Of a stretch of DNA of 64,000 nucleotides, positions 28,293 through 33,654 are shown piece after piece. Each line of letters opens with the position of its first letter. The stretch's first letter is position 1. Under the pieces are notes generated by a model. It was given only the letters and a program-made list of their open reading frames with translations. It searched no databases and was not told the origin of the DNA. A program made the translations under genes and the position numbers. The stretch lies in contig DATJOJ010000059.1 of the NCBI GenBank assembly GCA_035507035.1, positions 42,833-106,832 of the forward strand. The letters are read 5' to 3'. Origin of the DNA: DATJOJ01 sp035507035 (GTDB taxonomy: Bacteria; Acidobacteriota; Terriglobia; Terriglobales; Acidobacteriaceae).

Positions 28293-28311
28293 GGTAGTGG
28301 CTCAGTTTGAA
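28293..28311 (+). repeat. left terminal inverted repeat of the IS element
   Basis: GGTAGTGGCTCAGTTTGAA, perfectly complementary to 30359-30377. It overlaps the transposase stop codon (28302-28304). Confidence 0.9.
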
Positions 28312-29183
28312 TTTCTCTTTTTGTAAGGGCCACGTTTTTTCGATTGTTGCATACCATCGCAGAGCGCAACCAATTCTTCAAGGCTCCAAACGTGGTCAGT
28401 CAACCCCGCTTCGAGGGCTGGAGTGACGCGCAAAGTCTGATGGATTCTCACGTAATTACAGTACATAAAATGCAGCGCGACCGCGTAAGCGTGGTTGTCA
28501 ATCTTCTTGGAGAATGCGTTTGTCAGGCAAGTAAAGCGGCGCATGTGCATCCGCATGGTAGGGTTCTGGCGTTCCACGTAGGATGTACTCACATGTTTCG
28601 GGTCGGGGTTCCCACTCACCGTTTTCATGTCGCAGCCGATGCAAACAGCAGGCGAGCAGCGTGTCTGGTTTTCCAGAGATGCACCATAGATTTTTTCTAA
28701 CTGAGCGTAATCCACATCAGCACCGAAGGCATCTTCGACAGCAACCAAATATGCTTTATGTCCATCGGTAGTGATCTGAACTCTGCCATGGACGCGGCTT
28801 GCAGCATCTTTCATAAAGTCCATTGCCCAATCTGCCCCGCGTCCGCCGATGAGATAGCTGACAACCAATCTCGTGTCCGCATCAATTCCAACCCAAGTCC
28901 ATACGTCGCCCCAGCCGATTTCTTTTTTGTCGGCACTAACATTCTTAGCCTGGGCCCCAACATATGCCCAGATTTCATCGCACTGTAAACGGCGAACGCG
29001 AACATTGCGAACATGCTGATCATGGAACTTCATGCAAGCGCGGCCAAGGTCAACGAGTAATTTGGTGACTGTGTTGCGAGCGACGCCTGTCATTCGTGAC
29101 GTTGAGCGAATGCTATTACCTTCAACTAGAGCCGTTACAACTCTAATTCGCTCCTCATTTGTTAGGTTATTCATATTGAGCAT
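28302..29183 (-). CDS. IS1-family transposase
   Basis: 293 residues, single frame without the programmed frameshift of classical IS1. The N-terminal helix-turn-helix (about 8-45: EERIRVVTALVEGNSIRSTSRMTGVARNTVTKLL) precedes a DDE domain: LQCDEIWAYVG (first Asp, about residue 69), TDGHKAY (second Asp) and the STSYVERQNPTMRM block carrying the final Glu. The zinc-like CIGCDMKTVSG loop typical of this subgroup is present. All catalytic positions look intact, so the element may be active. An 8-bp inverted repeat (29185-29192/29208-29215) sits just upstream of the start. Confidence 0.9.
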   Translation of the reverse strand: MLNMNNLTNEERIRVVTALVEGNSIRSTSRMTGVARNTVTKLLVDLGRACMKFHDQHVRNVRVRRLQCDEIWAYVGAQAKNVSADKKEIGWGDVWTWVGIDADTRLVVSYLIGGRGADWAMDFMKDAASRVHGRVQITTDGHKAYLVAVEDAFGADVDYAQLEKIYGASLENQTRCSPAVCIGCDMKTVSGNPDPKHVSTSYVERQNPTMRMHMRRFTCLTNAFSKKIDNHAYAVALHFMYCNYVRIHQTLRVTPALEAGLTDHVWSLEELVALCDGMQQSKKRGPYKKRNSN

Positions 29184-29184
29184 T

Positions 29185-29215
29185 ATGCTTGAGTGTAATC
29201 AACCGAGTCAAGCAT
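29185..29215. promoter_or_regulatory. inverted repeat upstream of the transposase start
   Basis: ATGCTTGA (29185-29192) and TCAAGCAT (29208-29215) are perfect inverted arms with a 15-bp spacer, immediately upstream of the transposase ATG. It may be an operator or an RNA hairpin limiting transposase expression; role inferred. Confidence 0.35.
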
Positions 29216-29265
29216 TTTGATCAATTTATTTTGACATTGATCTTTAGTAACTGCTATCCTCAGGG

Positions 29266-29302
29266 TGTCGGTATACCGGCACAGGGGTGCCGTTTTCGGC
29301 AC
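29266..29302. other. two adjacent hairpins in the divergent region of the IS element
   Basis: TGTCGGTATACCGGCA (29266-29281) is a near-perfect palindrome, and GTGCCG-TTTT-CGGCAC (29287-29302) a perfect six-pair hairpin. They lie between the transposase and the passenger genes, where both promoters must be. They could be regulator sites or insulate the two transcripts. Confidence 0.4.
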
Positions 29303-29383
29303 TTGACAAGCCACGTATAATTCCGCAATTAAGCAAACTCAACATCTGGGACCGCGTCTAACTTGGAGGAGCGAGGCGTCTAG

Positions 29384-29593
29384 ATGGATCTGAATGTTAG
29401 GGCATTCCGAGTCGTTCAGGAAGCCGTCAATGGCCCTTCCCACGCAACACAAGCCAGGCGCGAAGCATCAAGGAAAGGTGGCCTTAAAGGTGGCCCGGCA
29501 CGTGCACGTGCAATAAGCCGTGAGCGCCGAGTCGAGATCGCCAAAAAAGCCAACGCAAAGCGTTGGAGCAAGGCAAAGATACGCCATGGATAA
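29384..29593 (+). CDS. passenger gene 1: small basic KGG-type protein
   Basis: 69 residues, strongly basic, with SRKGGLKGGPARARAISRERRVEIAKKANAKRW; the RKGGLKGG stretch resembles the KGG (stress-induced) repeat and the following part looks like a DNA- or RNA-binding helix pair. GGAGGAG lies 13 bp upstream of ATG 29384. It is the first of three genes running to the right end of the IS element and overlaps the next gene by 8 bp. Function unknown; nucleic-acid binding is a guess from composition. Confidence 0.7.
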   Translation: MDLNVRAFRVVQEAVNGPSHATQARREASRKGGLKGGPARARAISRERRVEIAKKANAKRWSKAKIRHG

Positions 29594-30086
29594 CTGTCAG
29601 GTACTCAAAACCTTTGGCAGCCCGGACGTTGAGTCTCGGGTGTACGGCGTACTTTCGGATGCGTCCGGCTTGGCAGCCCATGCAAGGAATCACACGAACA
29701 TTCTTCGCATCGCTGTGCGCCTGTACAACCTTAATCGCTCTCTAATCTTGTTCCTCAATCAAGTCCACGACATATTAGAGGGCCGCAAGAAGCCTGTTAC
29801 CACGGGTGAGCCGCCAACGCCCGAACAGCTAAAGGCTACGGCTGACAGTATGGAGCACGTTTACCGGATAATTGACTACATCTATGAGTCTGGCCGTTGC
29901 GCACGGCTGACGAACAATCGGTTAACGGCAGGTAGCCTGCACTCTTTAAAGAAGCACAGCGAGGAGCTTCTCGATCTGGCGGATTGGCTTGAGACTACTC
30001 TCAACGCAAAGTACAACAATGCGGCATTTACTCGGGCGTCACAGGAAAAGGAGTCGGGGGACATCTACGATTTAAGCGAAGTTTAA
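29586..30086 (+). CDS. passenger gene 2: helical protein of unknown function, possible antitoxin partner
   Basis: 166 residues from ATG 29586, overlapping passenger gene 1. The sequence is all-helical in appearance (RIAVRLYNLNRSLILFLNQVHDIL, SLHSLKKHSEELLDLADWLETTL) with an acidic end, KESGDIYDLSEV, of the kind seen in proteins that bind RelE/ParE-type toxins. No DNA-binding motif is evident. It ends 12 bp before the RelE-like gene. An antitoxin role is inference from position only; I do not recognise the family. Confidence 0.65.
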   Translation: MDNCQVLKTFGSPDVESRVYGVLSDASGLAAHARNHTNILRIAVRLYNLNRSLILFLNQVHDILEGRKKPVTTGEPPTPEQLKATADSMEHVYRIIDYIYESGRCARLTNNRLTAGSLHSLKKHSEELLDLADWLETTLNAKYNNAAFTRASQEKESGDIYDLSEV

Positions 30087-30098
30087 CGAGCAAGCCAA

Positions 30099-30356
30099 GT
30101 GGCGCTAAACGTCAAACTAACCAAAACGCCATTTAAATATCTGAAGAACCTGGACGCCACCACCAAGCAACGAGTCATCGACAAGCTAAACGAGATCGCC
30201 ACCACGCCATCTGATTCAAGACTCTCAAAACCCCTTGAAGGCACGGTAAAGAGATGCACCCGCGTCGGGAAGTATCGAGTGCTATTCACAATAGAAGGGG
30301 ATAACTTGATCGTGTCCGACATTGACTCACGCGGTCAGGTTTACCGCAATATTTAG
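30099..30356 (+). CDS. passenger gene 3: RelE/ParE-superfamily toxin-like protein
   Basis: 85 residues, GTG start. The pattern matches the small RelE/YafQ/mRNA-interferase fold: VKLTKTPFKYLKNLDATTKQRVIDKLNEIATTPSDSRLSKPLEGTVKRCTRVGKYRVLFTIEGDNLIVSDIDSRGQVY, with the RVGKYRVLF strand holding the usual conserved Arg and the final D(I/V)DSRGQVY strand. RelE-type toxins cleave mRNA in the ribosome. The stop codon lies 2 bp from the right inverted repeat, so the gene is an integral part of the element. Confidence 0.82.
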   Translation: MALNVKLTKTPFKYLKNLDATTKQRVIDKLNEIATTPSDSRLSKPLEGTVKRCTRVGKYRVLFTIEGDNLIVSDIDSRGQVYRNI

Positions 30357-30358
30357 AT

Positions 30359-30377
30359 TTCAAACTGAGCCACTACC
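30359..30377 (-). repeat. right terminal inverted repeat of the IS element
   Basis: TTCAAACTGAGCCACTACC, the exact complement of 28293-28311, followed by the second CAGGAAAG (30378-30385). Confidence 0.9.
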
Positions 30378-30385
30378 CAGGAAAG

Positions 30386-30404
30386 GGTAGTGCCTCAGTT
30401 TGAA
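30386..30404 (+). repeat. orphan IS terminal repeat next to the element
   Basis: GGTAGTGCCTCAGTTTGAA differs from the element's left repeat at one base of 19, and directly follows the right target duplication. No matching right end or second transposase was found nearby. It is best read as the remnant of another copy into whose edge the present element inserted. Confidence 0.75.
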
Positions 30405-30405
30405 A

Positions 30406-30618
30406 TTATCGAGTCAGCCAGATTGCCACGCCGCCCCCCAAGCATAGGAGGCTGTAGAAGCCAAGGAAAAGGCGCCCCTGCCATTTCTTGAGGGGGCCTT
30501 TTGATCCTCTTAGTTGAACGCAGAGGTCTGTGACTCCTCGATACACACCCACAATTCCAAAAACGAATAAGATGAGCGCAACTAACCAGCGCGGCATGCG
30601 GCCACTCCTGTCAGCCAT
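30406..30618 (-). CDS. small two-helix membrane protein of unknown function
   Basis: 70 residues with two hydrophobic helices (about 9-26 PRWLVALILFVFGIVGVY; 48-68 LFLGFYSLLCLGGGVAIWL) joined by a basic loop (QLRGSKGPLKKWQGR). The stop codon lies next to the orphan IS repeat, so the original 3' end may have been altered by an insertion. Codon choice fits a real gene, but I do not recognise the family. Confidence 0.5.
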   Translation of the reverse strand: MADRSGRMPRWLVALILFVFGIVGVYRGVTDLCVQLRGSKGPLKKWQGRLFLGFYSLLCLGGGVAIWLTR

Positions 30619-30767
30619 GTTCTCACGCAGCCGCCTATATCGCCAGTTTCCCCCTGTAGGGGCCGCGCGGCCTTGGCCCTGGCGCCTACCGGTTGGCCAT
30701 CATCACGATTTCGCGGCGAAGGTATTTCGATTTTTCCCGCGCCATCTGCTTCAAAAACCCCGCAACC

Positions 30768-31043
30768 TTACTCCTCATTCCACACGTACAAGAAAGCCTC
30801 GTCGCTTGCGGTGGCGGCTTTGCGGCCAGCCTTGTGGATCGCGCGGTTCAATGCCGACCGCACTTTTTCCTTGCTCTCCGCCAGTTCGGCCAATGGCACC
30901 TTCATCGCCATCCCCTTGGGCATTTGGTCGAGGTCCGACAGAATCTTGCTGACGACTTCTCGGTGCTTGCCGTTCCGGCCTTGCGGCACATCTACCTGAG
31001 CCATAGTCTTGAAGTTCATAGTTGTCTTACCCGAGCGTTTCAT
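30768..31043 (-). CDS. small basic protein of unknown function
   Basis: 91 residues from ATG 31043, chosen because a perfect GGAGG lies eight bases upstream; the longer frame to 31127 would start in the operator-like region. The sequence (KILSDLDQMPKGMAMKVPLAELAESKEKVRSALNRAIHKAGRKAATASDEAFLYVWN) looks like a small helix-strand nucleic-acid binding or regulatory protein. I do not recognise it. The unusual repeated motif upstream (31084-31120) suggests tight regulation. Confidence 0.6.
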   Translation of the reverse strand: MKRSGKTTMNFKTMAQVDVPQGRNGKHREVVSKILSDLDQMPKGMAMKVPLAELAESKEKVRSALNRAIHKAGRKAATASDEAFLYVWNEE

Positions 31044-31083
31044 CTCACTCCTCCCTCCCATAGGATCAAGCGTGAAACGTTTA

Positions 31084-31120
31084 GTTAACGTAACGTTATC
31101 GTAACCTGACGTACCGTAAT
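31084..31120. promoter_or_regulatory. iterated ACGTTA/CGTAAC operator-like cluster upstream of the 31043 gene
   Basis: AACGT-A-ACGTT (31088-31098) is a perfect short inverted repeat inside a run where CGTAA, CGTTA or CGTAC recurs about every 6-10 bp up to 31120. The stretch is AT-rich against a GC-rich background and lies 40-75 bp upstream of the start codon. It looks like a cluster of protein-binding sites, perhaps for autoregulation. Confidence 0.4.
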
Positions 31121-31307
31121 AATGCAAGTAAAAAATTTAGACGTTATACTAACCTAACCACACAGTTTCTTTCTTGCCCCGCAATCTGCCCCCTAACCGC
31201 CGGTGAAATAAGCACCTTGCCCGCCTAAAGGCACCTTTACCGCCAGCCAAAAGATATAACCCGTACGAATCCAGGTTTGTTACTGTTTGAATTGGAAGGA
31301 GTTTTCA

Positions 31308-31454
31308 GTGGCAAAGCGGAAAACGCACTTTGAACAGATCTCGGTGGAAAAGGTGAAGGCCATCGTCGAAAGAACCGCCGCTCCGCCAGTCGCGGCGAAC
31401 ATCGCCACTAAGCGGTCGTGGAAATCGGATTCGAAAGGAAGTAAACGTAAATGA
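31308..31454 (+). CDS. tiny basic protein (48 aa) of unknown function
   Basis: A short frame from GTG 31308 to TGA 31454, with GGAAGGAG six bases upstream. Product: Lys-rich, with VEKVKAIVERTAAPPVAA in the middle and a KGSKRK end. Its stop overlaps the ATG of the next gene (ATGA), which supports translation of both. I do not recognise a family. Confidence 0.55.
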   Translation: MAKRKTHFEQISVEKVKAIVERTAAPPVAANIATKRSWKSDSKGSKRK

Positions 31455-31711
31455 CCAGCGCAAGAAAGCGAAATGACGTTTCATCGGTTCGAGAAAACCT
31501 GCCGCCAGTGACCTCTCCGGAACCACCGCAGATCGTCCCTAATCGGCCGCCTGGGAACACAAGCTCCGTTCATTCCTCCGCCTCGGAAAGTTGGCGCGAA
31601 CTGGCGCAACGCATCCAGCAGGAAACCGATCCTGCCGTGATGATTGAGTTGACCCACCAACTCATCGCTGAACTGGATGCAGAGAAGTCGCGAAAACCAA
31701 GAACAAAATAA
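31451..31711 (+). CDS. small protein of unknown function, coupled to the preceding 48-aa gene
   Basis: 86 residues. The N-terminal half is Pro/Ser-rich and probably disordered; the C-terminal half is a helix, ASESWRELAQRIQQETDPAVMIELTHQLIAELDAE. I recall many stand-alone acidobacterial proteins with this W.ELA..I..E.D...M.EL...L pattern, none with a known role. It starts inside the stop of the 48-aa gene and is followed by a GC-rich hairpin. Confidence 0.65.
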   Translation: MTSARKRNDVSSVRENLPPVTSPEPPQIVPNRPPGNTSSVHSSASESWRELAQRIQQETDPAVMIELTHQLIAELDAEKSRKPRTK

Positions 31712-31746
31712 CAGCGAAACACGATGGGCAAGCGCTGCAAATATTC

Positions 31747-31768
31747 AGGGCCGCTTGGCAGCGGCCCT
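31747..31768. terminator. terminator-like hairpin after the 31308-31711 gene pair
   Basis: AGGGCCGC (31747-31754) and GCGGCCCT (31761-31768) form a perfect eight-pair stem with a six-base loop. The downstream T-run is weak (GTTGAAA). Confidence 0.5.
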
Positions 31769-31812
31769 GTTGAAACATTCTATGGCCCGATCCCGTGGGC
31801 CGCTAGGCGAGA

Positions 31813-32004
31813 TTAAGCAATCTTCTTCTGCCGCTCTTTCTCGCTATCGTGCTCCATATCGCGGTTTCCGCCCTGTTGCTGCTCGCGGCGCCGCTTTTCT
31901 TCGTCCATGTTCTGCCCCGAACGATTGGGCTCTTCATTGCCAGGATTGCGATTTCCGTGCTCTTGTTCGCTAGAATGCGTTCCGTGCTTTTTATCGTCCA
32001 TCAT
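31813..32004 (-). CDS. small highly charged, disordered protein
   Basis: 63 residues made almost entirely of D, E, K, R, H, N and Q (HGNRNPGNEEPNRSGQNMDEEKRRREQQQGG). GAAGGAG lies six bases upstream of ATG 32004, good support for translation. Such hydrophilin-like proteins are often linked to desiccation or stress tolerance; that role is inferred from composition only. Confidence 0.6.
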   Translation of the reverse strand: MMDDKKHGTHSSEQEHGNRNPGNEEPNRSGQNMDEEKRRREQQQGGNRDMEHDSEKERQKKIA

Positions 32005-32162
32005 TTGTCTCCTTCAGTAGAGTTCATGACAGCGATATTGAGATGTGCAAATCCCTGCCGCGGAAGCCCCTACGGTATCAAAGGCTGGTTCCCTAGGTAG
32101 TAGCTACATGCCGCAACGTAGGACGATTCGTAGGACTGCCTACCCTACGAGGAATGACTTTT

Positions 32163-32373
32163 GTGTAGGGCGGACATTCCTGTCCGCCCCGCTGGCGACT
32201 GACTACTAACTCCTGACTACCGGTGTGAAAGCACTTCTTCCAGCCTGTCGTAGCTCCGCCCCGACTTGAGCTTTGTGTAGGGCGGACATTCCTGTCCGCC
32301 CCGCTGACGACTGACTACTAACTCCTGACTACTGGTGTGAAAGCACTTCTTCCAGCCTGTCGTAGCTCCGCCC
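32163..32373. repeat. 112-bp tandem duplication covering the 3' end of the SRPBCC gene
   Basis: The stretch beginning TGTGTAGGGCGGACATTCC (32163) recurs at 32275 with a 112-bp period and almost no mismatches through TCGTAGCTCCGCCCC. The right copy holds the last codons and stop of the SRPBCC gene; the left copy is a non-functional duplicate that has lost 17 bp. Each copy includes the inverted pair GGCGGACA/TGTCCGCC. Confidence 0.8.
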
Positions 32374-32814
32374 CAGACCCACCTCCATGCCCGACTTGAC
32401 CACCGTATCCCGCGCCTCGCGCGACTCATAGGTTAAGGTCTGGGTGAGGACGGTCTTTCCGCCCTGCTCAGTGAAGGCAAAACTGATCACTGCCTCACCC
32501 GCGTACCAGGGATCGTCAAACTTCTCCGTTGCCACGATCCGCTCGGACGGCACAATCTCGCGATATACGCCGCCTGCCCCCATCTCTTGTCCGTCCTTGC
32601 CGCAACGCCACAGGTAGCGATATCTTCCACCGACCCGCAAATCCACTTCGCACACCGGCAACGACCAGTCGTCCGGCCCGTACAGCCATCGCTTGAGCAG
32701 GTCGGGCCGCGTGAAGGCCTCGAACACCAGCTCGCGCGGCGCATTAAAGGTTCGCGTCATCACGATTTCGCGCTCGCCCCGCGCCTCTACTTTCAGGTCT
32801 GCCGACTTATTCAT
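32329..32814 (-). CDS. SRPBCC / AHSA1-type domain protein
   Basis: About 161 residues from ATG 32814 (MNKSADLKVEARGEREIVMTR), which overlaps nothing but begins 5 bp before the stop of the upstream ArsR gene in a coupled arrangement; an in-frame start at 32847 is possible. The START-like fold is shown by FNAPRELVFEAFTRPDLLKRWLYGPDDW, VCEVDLRVGGRYRYLWR and the end ESREARDTVVKSGMEVGLGRSYDRLEEVL. ArsR-SRPBCC pairs are widespread, and the partner is thought to bind a hydrophobic ligand; the ligand is unknown here. Its 3' end is duplicated downstream. Confidence 0.85.
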   Translation of the reverse strand: MNKSADLKVEARGEREIVMTRTFNAPRELVFEAFTRPDLLKRWLYGPDDWSLPVCEVDLRVGGRYRYLWRCGKDGQEMGAGGVYREIVPSERIVATEKFDDPWYAGEAVISFAFTEQGGKTVLTQTLTYESREARDTVVKSGMEVGLGRSYDRLEEVLSHQ

Positions 32815-33226
32815 GACGATTCCCTTTTTCTCGCATTCCACGGGCATGTTTTTTCTCCTTAATATGTGTTTCGCCGGACTTGAATTCGCCGGCCTTCATC
32901 TCTTCCAGCAAATCGTCCAGCCGTTCAAAGCTCTTCTCCCAGAACTTCCGATACCGCTCCAGCCAGCGTGCCGCGTCGCGCAGCGGCCGAGCCTCCAGCC
33001 GTCGCGGGCGCCGTTGCGCATCGATGGCGCGGGAAATCAACCCAGCCCGCTCCAGGACTTTCAGGTGCTTGGAGACCGCCGGTTGCGTCATCGCAAACGG
33101 CTCCGCCAGCTCCAGCACGGAAGCTTCTCCCGACGCCAGCCTCGCCAGGATCGCCCGCCGCGTGGGATCGGCCAGCGCCGCGAAGGTCGCATCCAGCCGC
33201 TCGTTACTATAACCATTCTGTTCCAT
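32807..33226 (-). CDS. ArsR-family winged-helix transcriptional repressor
   Basis: 139 residues from ATG 33226. The ArsR HTH is clear: FAALADPTRRAILARLASGEASVLELAEPFAMTQPAVSKHLKVLERAGLISR. No metal-binding Cys cluster is present, so it belongs to the SRPBCC-associated type rather than the metal sensors. The C-terminal helix carries RYRKFWEKSFERLDDLLEEMK. It overlaps the SRPBCC gene by 8 bp, and the two likely form one autoregulated operon. Confidence 0.9.
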   Translation of the reverse strand: MEQNGYSNERLDATFAALADPTRRAILARLASGEASVLELAEPFAMTQPAVSKHLKVLERAGLISRAIDAQRRPRRLEARPLRDAARWLERYRKFWEKSFERLDDLLEEMKAGEFKSGETHIKEKKHARGMREKGNRHE

Positions 33227-33654
33227 AACTGACAAGTAATATATATAGCGCAGTTCTTGCTGTCAACCGAAAAGTGGGGTTTTGAGTTGAAGCCCGGTGC
33301 CCCAGGTGCCGCGAGCGTTCTTTGCGAGTCTCACCTGGGTAAAGCTACGGGCCGCAACGAGCAATCGCTTCTCAAATGCATTGTCATCCTGAGGCCGCGG
33401 AGTCGTCCGCGCTGCGGACGACTCCCAACGAAGGACCTATGCAATTTATCGCGATCGCCGCTTCATCACTGCTTTGAAGCCGCGCGGCCTCAGCCGCGCC
33501 GAAACACTCCGGTCAGACTCACGCGCCGTTGAGGCGCAAACTGAATCTGCTTCCCAGGTGAGCTCGCGAGAACCCGCTCGCCGAACCTGGGGCACCGTGC
33601 AAAATAGTTTGGGCCGCCTGGCGGCGGCCCTCGTTTTGCTAGAAGCCAGAAGCT
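33227..33654. other. intergenic region with dispersed-repeat fragments and a terminator hairpin
   Basis: No gene recognised. At 33383-33440 is a fragment of the CATTGTCATCCTGAGG type with an internal inverted pair GGAGTCGTCCGC/GCGGACGACTCC, similar to units at 39.5 and 40.3 kb. At 33611-33630 GGGCCGCC and GGCGGCCC form a hairpin followed by TCGTTTTG, a likely terminator reading rightward. Confidence 0.6.

Larger units (their letters stand above)
28293..30377. mobile_element. IS1-family insertion element (2,085 bp) with three passenger genes
   Basis: Boundaries are set by perfect 19-bp inverted repeats, GGTAGTGGCTCAGTTTGAA at 28293-28311 and its complement at 30359-30377, flanked by the 8-bp duplication CAGGAAAG. 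Inside are the transposase gene (minus strand) and, divergently, three passenger genes ending in a RelE-like toxin. The element is compact: the transposase stop lies inside the left repeat and the toxin stop ends 2 bp before the right repeat. Plain IS1-family members are much shorter, so this is a passenger-carrying form. An orphan terminal repeat lies directly outside the right end. Confidence 0.88.

Noticed and set aside
29303..29320. TTGACA followed by TATAAT between the transposase and the passenger genes
   Set aside because: The two hexamers are only 7 bp apart, too close for a sigma-70 promoter; TATAAT alone may be used with another -35, but I cannot identify one.
30530..31088. Overlapping + strand frames of 108-140 codons
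   Set aside because: They are shadows of the minus-strand gene 30768-31043, which has a perfect GGAGG site; the + frames have no start signal.
31305..31526. Minus-strand 73-codon frame
   Set aside because: It lies opposite the coupled + strand genes 31308-31711, which have better ribosome-binding sites and an ATGA overlap.
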